A stretch of 64,000 nt of DNA. Origin: JBFGFX01 sp965232455 (GTDB lineage: Bacteria; Pseudomonadota; Gammaproteobacteria; Steroidobacterales; Woeseiaceae). Below are positions 44,731 through 53,789 of this stretch, one piece after another. The notes below the pieces were generated by a model that saw only the letters and a program-made list of their open reading frames with translations, made no database searches and was not told where the DNA came from. The number at the start of each line of letters is the position of its first letter. Positions within the stretch are counted from its first letter, which is position 1. The translations under genes were made by a program, and so were the position numbers. The stretch spans positions 2,852,001 to 2,916,000 of the forward strand of contig OZ246981.1 of the NCBI GenBank assembly GCA_965232455.1. The letters run 5' to 3'.

Positions 44731-46151
44731 TTCTGCACCTTCAGCTTTGGGCGGCGACTCAACAAATCGGGAAGGCGGCCGGCGTAGGCGCCGATGTCAC
44801 CGGCCCCCATCGTCAGCAGCAGATCGCCGTCGGCGATGACGCCTTTAAGCACCGGCGCGAGCTCATCCAGGGTTTCGACGAACACGGGCTCTACCCCGCC
44901 GCGGGACCTCACGGCCCTGGCGATCGCGCGCCCATCCGCGCCGGTGATCGGATCCTCCCCGGCGGCGTAAACCTCGAGAAGCACCAGCACGTCGACGGAC
45001 GACAGCACGGTCGCGAAATCGTCCAGCAGATCGCGGGTACGCGTGTAGCGATGCGGCTGAAAGGCGAGCACGATACGGCGGTCGGGCCAGCCCGCACGCG
45101 CCGCGGCGACCGTCGCCGCGACCTCGGTCGGATGATGACCGTAGTCGTCAACCAGCATGATCCGGCCGCGATCGGACTTGATATCGCCGTAACGCTGGAA
45201 GCGTCGGTCGATACCGCCAAAATTGTCCAGCGCGCGGACGACGTCGTCATCGGCAATCTGGAGTTCGCCGGCAACCGCAATGGCCGCAAGGGCGTTACGC
45301 ACGTTGTGCATGCCCGGAAGGCGCAGCCGTATCTCGAGCGGCTCCCGACGATCGGCGCGAACGACGTCAAATTGTGCGCTGCCGCCGGAAAAACGAATAT
45401 TGGTGGCGGTCAGGTCCGCGTCACCGTCAATGCCGTAGCTCAGCACGGACCGGCCGACCTGCGGAAGTATTGCTTTGACGCCGGGATCGTCCGTGCAGAC
45501 GATGGCCAGTCCGTAAAACGGCAGGTTGTGCAGAAAATCGACGAAACTCTGGCGCAGTTTTTCCACGTCGCCGTCATAAGTGGACATATGGTCGGCGTCG
45601 ATGTTGGTAACGATCGAGAGCATCGGTTTGAGATGTACGAAGGAGGCGTCGCTCTCGTCGGCCTCGGCGACGAGGTAGTCACCCAGGCCCAGGCGCGCAT
45701 TGGTATCGGCGCTCTTGAGTCGCCCGCCGATGACAAACGTTGGATCGAGTTTGGCTTCCGCCAAAACGCTTGCGACCAGGCTGGTCGTCGTCGTCTTGCC
45801 GTGCGTCCCGGCGACCGCAATCGAATAGCGGAAGCGCATCAGCTCGGCGAGCATTTCAGCCCTCGACACGACGGGCAGCATCGCGGCGCGCGCGGCGGCC
45901 ACCTCGGGATTACTCTCGTCGACTGCGCTCGAGACGACAACCGCGTCGACTCCGCGGATGTTGGCGTCCGCGTGGCCGATGAAGATTTTCGCACCCAGAC
46001 CGCCCAGACGTTCGACCTGGGCATTGCTTTTGAGGTCGGAACCCTGCACCTGGTAGCCGAGGTTCAGCATGACCTCGGCGATGCCGGACATACCGGAGCC
46101 GCCGATGCCGACGAAATGCACGCGGTTTATTCGCCGCATCTTCGTGATCAT
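44727..46151 (-). CDS. murC: UDP-N-acetylmuramate--L-alanine ligase
   Basis: First Mur ligase, adding L-Ala to UDP-MurNAc. The 474-residue protein opens with RVHFVGIGGSGMSGIAEVML, the MurC-specific Rossmann start, and has the ATP loop GTHGKTTTTSLVA and the C-terminal FQPHRYTRTRDLL (a MurC signature). Overlaps by ATGA at both ends (murG before, murB after). Confidence 0.97.
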   Translation of the reverse strand: MITKMRRINRVHFVGIGGSGMSGIAEVMLNLGYQVQGSDLKSNAQVERLGGLGAKIFIGHADANIRGVDAVVVSSAVDESNPEVAAARAAMLPVVSRAEMLAELMRFRYSIAVAGTHGKTTTTSLVASVLAEAKLDPTFVIGGRLKSADTNARLGLGDYLVAEADESDASFVHLKPMLSIVTNIDADHMSTYDGDVEKLRQSFVDFLHNLPFYGLAIVCTDDPGVKAILPQVGRSVLSYGIDGDADLTATNIRFSGGSAQFDVVRADRREPLEIRLRLPGMHNVRNALAAIAVAGELQIADDDVVRALDNFGGIDRRFQRYGDIKSDRGRIMLVDDYGHHPTEVAATVAAARAGWPDRRIVLAFQPHRYTRTRDLLDDFATVLSSVDVLVLLEVYAAGEDPITGADGRAIARAVRSRGGVEPVFVETLDELAPVLKGVIADGDLLLTMGAGDIGAYAGRLPDLLSRRPKLKVQK

Positions 46152-47236
46152 GCGCCTACCCCCGCGGTTGCGAGACAGATGCCGGTAATTTTGTCCAGCG
46201 CGTCCGGTTTGGCGAGCGAACGCGCAATGGCCGCCCGTTCGCGCAGGCGCTCACGGTCAGCAAGCCACTCCTCCAGCAGTGCCGCGAGCGACTCAGCGTT
46301 CAGGTCGGACTCGGCGACGATGGCCGCGGCGCCCGCGGTCATCAGCGGCGTTGCGTTTGCCGTCTGGTGATCATCGACCGCGGCGGGAAACGGTACGAAA
46401 ATCGCCGGCAGTCCCGCCGAACAGAGCTCGGCAATCGTGAGCGCGCCGGCGCGACATACCACGAGATCGGCCCAGGCGTAGGCCGCCGCCATGTCGTCGA
46501 TGAACGGCTCAAGTTTCGCGTCGATACCGGCGTTTCGATAAGCGTCCGCGGCTTCGTCCGCCGTCAGACGTCCTGTTTGATGACGGACCAGCGGGCGTTG
46601 TTCTTCCGATAGCCGCGCCAGCGCCTCGGGCAGCACGAGATTCAGCGCGCGGGCTCCCTGGCTGCCGCCAAGCACCAGAAGCCTGCGGGGACCGAGACGA
46701 CCCGCGAGACGTTGATTCGGCGCCGCGATCGCGGCGATGTCCGCGCGTACCGGGTTACCCACGGTTTGCGCACCGACGCGCGCGGAAAAACTGCCCGGGA
46801 AGGCTTGCAGCACAACCCGGGCAAGACGCGCCAGAAGACGATTCGTTAAGCCGGCAACGGCGTTTTGTTCGTGAATGACCAGCGGTCGGCGCAACAGCCA
46901 CGCGGCGACGCCGCCCGGTCCGCTGACAAATCCGCCCATGCCGAGCACCGCGGCCGGTCGGTGCCGGGCAACAATACGCAACGATTGCAGCATCGCGAGA
47001 CCCAGCCGGAACGGTGCGAACAGGAGCGTTACGAGACCCTTGCCGCGCAGGCCGTGCACGCTCACCCACTCGATGTCGATACCCGCCTCAGGCACGACAC
47101 GGGCCTCGAGACCCCGATGCGTGCCAAGCCAGACGACCTCGCACGACTGCCGGCGGATCGCCTGGGCGACGGCCAACGCCGGATACACATGACCACCGGT
47201 GCCGCCGGCCATGACCAGAATGGGCCGCCCGTTCAT
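46148..47236 (-). CDS. murG: Lipid II synthase MurG
   Basis: Membrane-associated GT28 enzyme that transfers GlcNAc to lipid I, making lipid II. The 362-residue protein begins PILVMAGGTGGHVYPALAVA, the acceptor-binding glycine loop, and has VLGGSQGARALN and VVCRAGALTIAELCSAGLPA in the UDP-GlcNAc-binding half. It overlaps the ftsW end and the murC start by ATGA junctions. Confidence 0.97.
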   Translation of the reverse strand: MNGRPILVMAGGTGGHVYPALAVAQAIRRQSCEVVWLGTHRGLEARVVPEAGIDIEWVSVHGLRGKGLVTLLFAPFRLGLAMLQSLRIVARHRPAAVLGMGGFVSGPGGVAAWLLRRPLVIHEQNAVAGLTNRLLARLARVVLQAFPGSFSARVGAQTVGNPVRADIAAIAAPNQRLAGRLGPRRLLVLGGSQGARALNLVLPEALARLSEEQRPLVRHQTGRLTADEAADAYRNAGIDAKLEPFIDDMAAAYAWADLVVCRAGALTIAELCSAGLPAIFVPFPAAVDDHQTANATPLMTAGAAAIVAESDLNAESLAALLEEWLADRERLRERAAIARSLAKPDALDKITGICLATAGVGA

Positions 47237-48435
47237 CGCCGGCTCCGTTTTCGAGGCTTGGTCCGCGACTGCCGATTCGCCGGCGGCGCATCGACGACGA
47301 TCTCATGATGGATGCGCAGCAGAATACCGATACTGACCATCGTGACGATCAGGCTGCTGCGACCGTAACTGACCAGCGGCAGCGTCAAACCCTTGGTCGG
47401 CAGAAGCCCCATGTTCACGCCAACGTTGATGAAAGCCTGCAAGCCAATCCAGGTGCCGATCCCGACGGCCAGGTACGCCTCGAAGAAGCGGTCCGATTTG
47501 GCGGCACGAATCGCGATACTGAAGATCCGCCACAGCAGCGCCATGAACAGGGCGATCATGGCCAGCGCGCCGAGCAGGCCGAACTCCTCCGCGAATACGG
47601 CAAACACGAAGTCCGTGTGCGCCTCCGGAAGATAAAACAGTTTCTGCACGCCGTCGCCAAGACCGACACCGAGCCACTCGCCGCGGCCTATCGCGATCAG
47701 CGACTGCGTCAGTTGAAAGCCGGAGTTGTAGGGATCGGCCCACGGATCGAGGAACGCCGTCAAACGCTGCATCCGATACGGCGAAGTCACGGCAAGCGCG
47801 GACAGCGCGATGACGGTTGCGCCGAAAAACAGAAAAAAGTCACGCAATCGGGCGCCGGCGACAAACAGCATGGCAAGCACGGTGGCCACCAACACGGTTG
47901 CTGCACCGTAATCCGGTTCCGCGAGCAACAGCGCACAGGCGATGCAAAGCAACAACATCGGGCGCAGGAACCCCACGAAGCCTTCACGCAGCGACCGGTT
48001 TCTGCGCACCAGATAACCCGCGACGTAAATCAGGAGACACAGCCGAGCCGGCTCGGAGACCTGCAGGTTCATTACGCCGACGCGCACCCAGCGGGTGGCT
48101 CCGTTGACGGTGTGCCCGAAACCCGGAACCAGCACGATGACCAGCAATGCAATCGCGAGTAACAGCATCAGCGGACCGACGTTTCGCCAAACGTGCATCG
48201 GAATCAGCAGACAGGCGAATGCCGCGACGCCGCCGATCAATGCCGCAACGAGCTGACGCTGTACGTAATAAAACGGTTCACCGACGACGCGGTCCGACAC
48301 CGAGATGGACGCCGAGGCAAGCACGACGATTCCGCCAACCAACAGCGTCAGGCTTACGATCAGCAGCTGCGAATCGATCTTGAGCGGCGTCTTCAGCCGC
48401 ACGGGGAACGGCATCGTTGCACTTTGAACGCTCAT
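47233..48435 (-). CDS. ftsW: Septal peptidoglycan polymerase FtsW
   Basis: SEDS-family glycosyltransferase that polymerises lipid II at the septum with FtsI. The 400-residue protein is made of about ten membrane segments and carries family blocks such as GATRWVRVGVMNLQVSEPAR, DYGAATVLVATVL and FINVGVNMGLLPTKGLTLPL with VSYG following. It ends with a basic tail. It lies between murD and murG and overlaps both. Confidence 0.96.
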   Translation of the reverse strand: MSVQSATMPFPVRLKTPLKIDSQLLIVSLTLLVGGIVVLASASISVSDRVVGEPFYYVQRQLVAALIGGVAAFACLLIPMHVWRNVGPLMLLLAIALLVIVLVPGFGHTVNGATRWVRVGVMNLQVSEPARLCLLIYVAGYLVRRNRSLREGFVGFLRPMLLLCIACALLLAEPDYGAATVLVATVLAMLFVAGARLRDFFLFFGATVIALSALAVTSPYRMQRLTAFLDPWADPYNSGFQLTQSLIAIGRGEWLGVGLGDGVQKLFYLPEAHTDFVFAVFAEEFGLLGALAMIALFMALLWRIFSIAIRAAKSDRFFEAYLAVGIGTWIGLQAFINVGVNMGLLPTKGLTLPLVSYGRSSLIVTMVSIGILLRIHHEIVVDAPPANRQSRTKPRKRSRR

Positions 48436-49805
48436 GCGCGCAACCCCGCCACGGCGTCACAGAAGGCGTCACCGCGCCGTTGATAGTTCTCGAACTGGTC
48501 GAAGCTGGCGCAGGCCGGCGCAAGCAGCACCGTGTCGCCGGCCGCCGCGAGTTCCCGGCCCTTTGCGATCGCATCCGACAATTCGTCAACCCGGTAGAGC
48601 GGCGCTTCGCCGCTGAAGGCGTCGGCCAGCAGGCCCGCGTCCTCGCCGTATACGACCGCCGCGCGCAGCCTGTCGCCGACCGCGGCGGCGAACGCGGAAA
48701 AGTCGCCGCCTTTTCCCTGACCGCCGGCGAGCAGCACGACCGGTCCGCCGACGGAGCGGACCGACGCAACCGCCGCGCCAACGTTGGTTGCCTTAGAATC
48801 GTTGATGTAGTCCACCCCGCCGATTGAGCGGACAAACTGCATACGGTGCGGCAATCCCCGGAATTCGCCCACGACCGCGAGCATCGCGGCGGTATCCAGG
48901 CCGACCAGCTCGCCCGCCGCCATGGCCGCGAGTGCGTTCGCGCGGTTGTGCAAACCGACCAGCCCGATATCGCGGCAGGCCAGCAGCGGCCGATCGCCGC
49001 GCGCGAGATAGTCGCCACGGTCGTCGGTAACGACGCCGTACTGGCCCGGTCCAGGCTCATCCAAACCGAAGCTGACGCGCGGTAGATCGGCGGAAAGCCG
49101 TCCGAGGGCCTCGGGATCGTCGCGATTGATCACTGCCGCGTCCGCCTGATCGAATATCCGGTACTTGGCGGCGCGGTACTCCGCCTCGTCCGCGTGCCAA
49201 TCGAGGTGATCCGGGGATACGTTCAGCAGAACCGCCACTTTCGCCGGCAGATGTCGCGTGCGCTGCAGCTGGAAGCTGGACAGCTCGAGGACGTAGAGAT
49301 CCGGCGTTTCCCCGGCAAGCAGATCGAGCGCCGGCGGACCGAGATTGCCGCCGGCAAGGGCGCGTTTACCCGCCGCATCGCACATCAGCGCCAGCAGTGT
49401 CGTCACGGTGCTCTTGCCGTTGGAGCCGGTAATCGCGACAAATTCACGCTCGACGTCTTTTACGAATATCTCGATATCGGACTGAATGTCGATGTCCGCC
49501 CTGCGCGCCTCGGTGAGGAATTCGTCGTTGTCCGCGATCCCCGGTGAGACGATCATTCTGGAGATATCCCGCAGGAGCGCGGCGGACGTGTCGCCGACGA
49601 CGACTTCGGCGTGCGGCACGATCCCGTGCAGGTCTTCGAGACCCGGCGGACGATCCCGGCTGTCCACGTAAACGGCTTCGACGCCCCTGCGGCTGAGATA
49701 ACGCGCAACGGAAAGACCGGTATTGCCCAACCCGTACACCAGGGTATCGGGCCGAGGCGCCGTGGCGTTTGTGTGCATCAACCGTTTTTTGGCCGCCGCG
49801 TTCAT
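48432..49805 (-). CDS. murD: UDP-N-acetylmuramoyl-L-alanine--D-glutamate ligase
   Basis: Second Mur ligase. The product of 457 residues has the Rossmann start LVYGLGNTGLSVARYLSRRG, the ATP loop TGSNGKSTVTTLLA and the substrate region NVSPDHLDWHADEAEYRAAK. The start at ATG 49805 overlaps the mraY stop (ATGA), and an in-frame ATG nine codons later is a further possibility. The long frame upstream belongs to mraY's complement and was excluded. Confidence 0.96.
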   Translation of the reverse strand: MNAAAKKRLMHTNATAPRPDTLVYGLGNTGLSVARYLSRRGVEAVYVDSRDRPPGLEDLHGIVPHAEVVVGDTSAALLRDISRMIVSPGIADNDEFLTEARRADIDIQSDIEIFVKDVEREFVAITGSNGKSTVTTLLALMCDAAGKRALAGGNLGPPALDLLAGETPDLYVLELSSFQLQRTRHLPAKVAVLLNVSPDHLDWHADEAEYRAAKYRIFDQADAAVINRDDPEALGRLSADLPRVSFGLDEPGPGQYGVVTDDRGDYLARGDRPLLACRDIGLVGLHNRANALAAMAAGELVGLDTAAMLAVVGEFRGLPHRMQFVRSIGGVDYINDSKATNVGAAVASVRSVGGPVVLLAGGQGKGGDFSAFAAAVGDRLRAAVVYGEDAGLLADAFSGEAPLYRVDELSDAIAKGRELAAAGDTVLLAPACASFDQFENYQRRGDAFCDAVAGLRA

Positions 49806-50884
49806 CGGATCTTGAGACTCGCAAGCCCGATCAGCACGAGGATGACCGTAATAATCCAAAAGCGCACGATGACCTTCGGCTCCGCCCAGCCCTTCAGCTC
49901 GAAATGATGATGCAACGGCGCCATGCGAAAGACCCGCTTGCCGGTCAGCTTGTACGACGCAACCTGAATGATCACCGACAGCGTTTCGACCACAAAAACG
50001 CCGCCCATGATGGCGAGGACAATCTCCTGTCGAACGCAAACCGCAACGACACCCAGCGCCGCGCCAAGCGACAGCGCGCCGATGTCGCCCATGAATACCT
50101 GGGCCGGATAGGTGTTGAACCACAAAAACCCGAGCCCGGCGCCGGTGAGCGCGGCGCAGAACACCATGATTTCTCCGGCCCCCGCGACATAGGGAATCCC
50201 GAGGTAACCCGAGAAATTCACGTTGCCGGTGACGTAGGCGAACACGCCGAGGGCGCCGCCCACGAGCACCGCGGGCATGATTGCGAGTCCGTCCAGCCCG
50301 TCGGTCAGGTTGACGGCGTTACTGAAACCGACGATGAAAAAAAATGTAACGACAATCTGAAGCATGCCAAGCGGTATAGCCAGATCCTTGAAATACGGGA
50401 TAAGCAATGACGTGCCTACCTCATCGACCGCCGTTACATAAAGCGCCACGGCCGCCGCTGTTGCGACCATGGACTGCCAGAAGAGCTTGGATCGGGCGGA
50501 CATCCCCGCCGGATCCTGGAGTATCAGTTTTTTGTAGTCATCGACATAGCCGATGACGCCGAACGCGAGCGTCACGAACAACACGACCCAGATGAACCGG
50601 TTCTCCAGGTCCGCCCACAACACCGTGCTGACGACGATGGCCGTCAGTATCAGCGCGCCGCCCATGGTCGGCGTTCCCGCCTTCGGGAGATGCGTGACGG
50701 GCCCCTCGTCGCGAACCGGCTGACCCACCTGGTTCATCGACAGCTTGGCGATCAGTTTCGGACCAATCAGGAAGGACAGCGTCAGCGCGGTCAGCGCACC
50801 GAGGATTGCGCGTAGCGTCAAATAGTTGAAGACGTCGAAACCCGGCTCGAAACTCGCGAGATAGTTGGTGAGATAGAGCAGCAT
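49802..50884 (-). CDS. mraY: Phospho-N-acetylmuramoyl-pentapeptide transferase
   Basis: Integral membrane enzyme that makes lipid I from UDP-MurNAc-pentapeptide and undecaprenyl phosphate. The product (360 residues) has about ten membrane segments and the conserved acidic motifs GYVDDYKK, NAVNLTDGLDGLA and GALSLGAALG, with PLHHHFELKGWAE near the end. The start ATG at 50884 follows the murF stop by two bases, the only junction between rsmH and ftsA in which neighbouring genes do not overlap. Confidence 0.97.
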   Translation of the reverse strand: MLLYLTNYLASFEPGFDVFNYLTLRAILGALTALTLSFLIGPKLIAKLSMNQVGQPVRDEGPVTHLPKAGTPTMGGALILTAIVVSTVLWADLENRFIWVVLFVTLAFGVIGYVDDYKKLILQDPAGMSARSKLFWQSMVATAAAVALYVTAVDEVGTSLLIPYFKDLAIPLGMLQIVVTFFFIVGFSNAVNLTDGLDGLAIMPAVLVGGALGVFAYVTGNVNFSGYLGIPYVAGAGEIMVFCAALTGAGLGFLWFNTYPAQVFMGDIGALSLGAALGVVAVCVRQEIVLAIMGGVFVVETLSVIIQVASYKLTGKRVFRMAPLHHHFELKGWAEPKVIVRFWIITVILVLIGLASLKIR

Positions 50885-50886
50885 GG

Positions 50887-52257
50887 TCAGTCCGTCCCGG
50901 CCGGCGGTCGCGTCGCCGACAGTGCGGCGACGACCCGCTCCATGCGCGCCGAGCGCGAGCCCTTGACGAGCACGTTTGCCGCCGCGGACGTCGGCAAGCG
51001 GTCCGCAAGTTCGCGAATCAGTGAGTCCACGCCGTCGAACCACCGGGCGCCTTCGCCGAAACTCTCGACGACGTGCCGCGACAATTCGCCCGTGGCGAAC
51101 AGCCGATCGACGCCGGCGTCGCGAGCCGCGACGCCAACGGCCGTGTGATGCGCGGCGGCATCGACGCCGAGTTCCGCCATGTCGCCCAATACCAGCCAGC
51201 TTTCGCCCGGCTGGGCGGCCAGGAACCGTGCGGCCGCGATAACGCTTGCGGGATTGGCGTTGTAACTGTCGTCGAAGAGCACCGAGCCGCCGACGCCCTC
51301 CAGGCGACGCAGCCGCCCCGACACGGGCGTCACCGAACTCAGACCCTGTCGGATCAGCTCCGGTTTCAAATCGAGCGCTGTTGCGATTGCGGCCGCCGCC
51401 GCGGCGTTCAGTACGTTGTGCGAACCGGCCAGCGGCAAAGACACCTCGATCTCACCGTCCGGCAGGTGCAGCGTAAACTCGGTGCCGGACGCCGTTGCCC
51501 GTATCGCGGTCGCGCGAACGTCGGCCGCGTTCTCGACGCCGAAACTGAGAATCGAGGTATCGCGGGCAAAAGAGCGCCACAGCGTAAAGTACGCGTCGTC
51601 GGCATTGAGAACGGCAAAATCGGGCCTGACCGTCCCGGTGAGGATCTCACCTTTCGCATTCGCGACACCCTCGACGCTACCGAAACCTTCGAGGTGCGCC
51701 TCCGCGGCGTTCGTAATGGCAACCACTCTGGGAGCAACGAGTTCGGTCAGGTAGGCAATCTCGCCGGCGTGATTGGCGCCCATTTCAATAATGGCGAATT
51801 CGTGTTCCGGACCCAGCCGAAGCAACATCAGGGGAACGCCGATGTCGTTGTTGAGATTGCCCTCGGTCGCGAGCGTCTTCGCCGCCAACGCCAAACAGCT
51901 CGCAAGCATTTCCTTGAGCGTGGTTTTGCCGTTGCTGCCGGTTAATCCGACGATGCGTGCAGGCATTTGCCGCCGCCACGCGGCAGCCAAGCGGCCAAGC
52001 GCGACACGCGTGTCCTGCACCGTGATGTTCGGCAGCGCCGTCGCAATCGGGCCGGCAACCACGGCGCCGGCGGCGCGTTTGTCCGTCGCTGCCGGAACGA
52101 AATCGCGCCCGTCGAAATTCGGGCCGTCAAGCGCGACGAACAGCTCGCCCGCCCGCAGGGTCCGCGTGTCGGTGCTGACGCCCAGGAATTCTCCGTCAGC
52201 GCCGACGAGCGTGCCACGCATCGCCTCGGCCGCCTGCGCGAGGGTGCCGGCCATCAT
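50887..52257 (-). CDS. murF: UDP-MurNAc-tripeptide--D-Ala-D-Ala ligase
   Basis: Fourth Mur ligase, adding the D-Ala-D-Ala dipeptide. The 456-residue protein has the ATP loop GLTGSNGKTTLKEMLA, the IEMGANHAGEIAYLTELVAP block typical of MurF, and FDDSYNANPASVIAA. It overlaps the murE stop (ATGA) at 52254. Confidence 0.96.
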   Translation of the reverse strand: MMAGTLAQAAEAMRGTLVGADGEFLGVSTDTRTLRAGELFVALDGPNFDGRDFVPAATDKRAAGAVVAGPIATALPNITVQDTRVALGRLAAAWRRQMPARIVGLTGSNGKTTLKEMLASCLALAAKTLATEGNLNNDIGVPLMLLRLGPEHEFAIIEMGANHAGEIAYLTELVAPRVVAITNAAEAHLEGFGSVEGVANAKGEILTGTVRPDFAVLNADDAYFTLWRSFARDTSILSFGVENAADVRATAIRATASGTEFTLHLPDGEIEVSLPLAGSHNVLNAAAAAAIATALDLKPELIRQGLSSVTPVSGRLRRLEGVGGSVLFDDSYNANPASVIAAARFLAAQPGESWLVLGDMAELGVDAAAHHTAVGVAARDAGVDRLFATGELSRHVVESFGEGARWFDGVDSLIRELADRLPTSAAANVLVKGSRSARMERVVAALSATRPPAGTD

Positions 52258-53789
52258 GTCCGCCTCCGGCCACGAAGACGCAGTTCGAGATTGGCCCTTG
52301 CGATCTGAAAATCGGAAAAATCGAGGCGCTCGTTTCCGATGATCTGATAGTCCTCGTGACCCTTCCCGGCGATCAGCACCGTATCGTTTGCCTGCGCTTC
52401 GCGTATCGCGTACGCGATCGCCGCCGCGCGGTTTTCGATGGCAACAACGGAAGCCGCCGGCCCCGAATCGCGCATGCCGCCCAGGATGTCCGCGACGATG
52501 TTTTCCGGCGGCTCGTTGCGCGGGTTGTCGTTCGTAACCACCGGACGATCGGCCAGCCGGTCAACGACTTTGCCCATGATCGGCCGTTTACCCTTGTCAC
52601 GATCTCCGCCGCACCCGAACACGCACCAGATCCGGCCTTTCACGTGCGGTCGCAGCGCCCGCAGCGCCGCCTCGAGCGCCGCCGGCGTGTGCGCGTAGTC
52701 GACGAATATCTGTGGAACGCCTTTTTCGTTTGCCGCGGCTACCGCCTGCATCCGTCCCGGCGGTGCGGACATCCGTGCGACCACTTCACGTGCGTCACCA
52801 AACTCGACGCCGCGGACGAGCAGCAGCGCCAACACCTGGATGGCGTTGCTGACGTTGAATTCGCCGGGCAGCGGAACGTCGATATCGCCGTTCCCCCAGC
52901 TGCTGACGACCTTGACGCGCGACCCGCCGGCGGTTGCGACCACCGAGCGGACGAACACATGCGGCCGGCCGTTCGCAACACGATCGAACCTCGTTGACGT
53001 CGTCACCACGTCGCCGCCGCAACGATCGGCGAGTTCCCGACCGAAGTCGCTGTCCAGACAGACTATCCGGTGCTTGCACTCGAAATCGGTGAACAGACGG
53101 GCCTTGCTGTTCGCGTAGGCTCGCATGTCGCCGTGATAGTCGACGTGATCGCGGCTGAGATTGGTAAACACGGCCGCGTCGAGACGAACGCCGTCGATCC
53201 GGCCCTGGTCGAGCGCATGAGAGGACACCTCGATCGCCGCGTGCAGGGCGCCGAGATCGCGGAAGCCGGCCAGTTTTTCGTGCAGGTCCAGGCACGGCGG
53301 CGTTGTCATGCCGAGATCGACGTCGAGTTCGTCGACGCCGTAGCCAAGCGTTCCGAGATATCCGCACGGACGGCCGAGCCGTTGCAGGCACTGCGCCGCC
53401 AGAAACGCCACCGTGGTCTTGCCGTTGGTGCCGGTGACGCCAATGACGTCAAGCGCGTGCGAGGGCCAGTCGTACCAGCGATTGGCAATCTCGCCGAGCC
53501 GGGCCGCGAGATCGTCGACGCCGATGAGCGGCATTGGCCCGATCGCCCTGTTCGGATCGCCGGTCGCGGAATCCCAGACGATCGCGGCGACGCCCGACTC
53601 GATCGCGGTATCCGCAAAGTCCAGGCCGTGATGATTCGCGCCTTGCACGGCCAGAAAGACGCCGCCCGGAACCAGCCGGCGGCTGTCGTCGGATATCCCC
53701 GCGACGGGGATGGGCGGCGCCTCGGCAATGCCCGCGAGCAGCTGCCGCAGGTTCTGGTCGGTATTGACTCGTTCGGCCGGCATGCTCAT
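52254..53789 (-). CDS. murE: UDP-MurNAc-L-Ala-D-Glu--meso-DAP ligase
   Basis: Third Mur ligase, 511 residues. ATP loop GVTGTNGKTTVAFLA. The diamino-acid pocket reads DNPRNEPPENI, the DNPR motif of enzymes that add meso-diaminopimelate (lysine adders have a different sequence there), so the cell wall should be m-DAP type. The start overlaps the ftsI stop in an ATGA junction. Confidence 0.97.
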   Translation of the reverse strand: MSMPAERVNTDQNLRQLLAGIAEAPPIPVAGISDDSRRLVPGGVFLAVQGANHHGLDFADTAIESGVAAIVWDSATGDPNRAIGPMPLIGVDDLAARLGEIANRWYDWPSHALDVIGVTGTNGKTTVAFLAAQCLQRLGRPCGYLGTLGYGVDELDVDLGMTTPPCLDLHEKLAGFRDLGALHAAIEVSSHALDQGRIDGVRLDAAVFTNLSRDHVDYHGDMRAYANSKARLFTDFECKHRIVCLDSDFGRELADRCGGDVVTTSTRFDRVANGRPHVFVRSVVATAGGSRVKVVSSWGNGDIDVPLPGEFNVSNAIQVLALLLVRGVEFGDAREVVARMSAPPGRMQAVAAANEKGVPQIFVDYAHTPAALEAALRALRPHVKGRIWCVFGCGGDRDKGKRPIMGKVVDRLADRPVVTNDNPRNEPPENIVADILGGMRDSGPAASVVAIENRAAAIAYAIREAQANDTVLIAGKGHEDYQIIGNERLDFSDFQIARANLELRLRGRRRT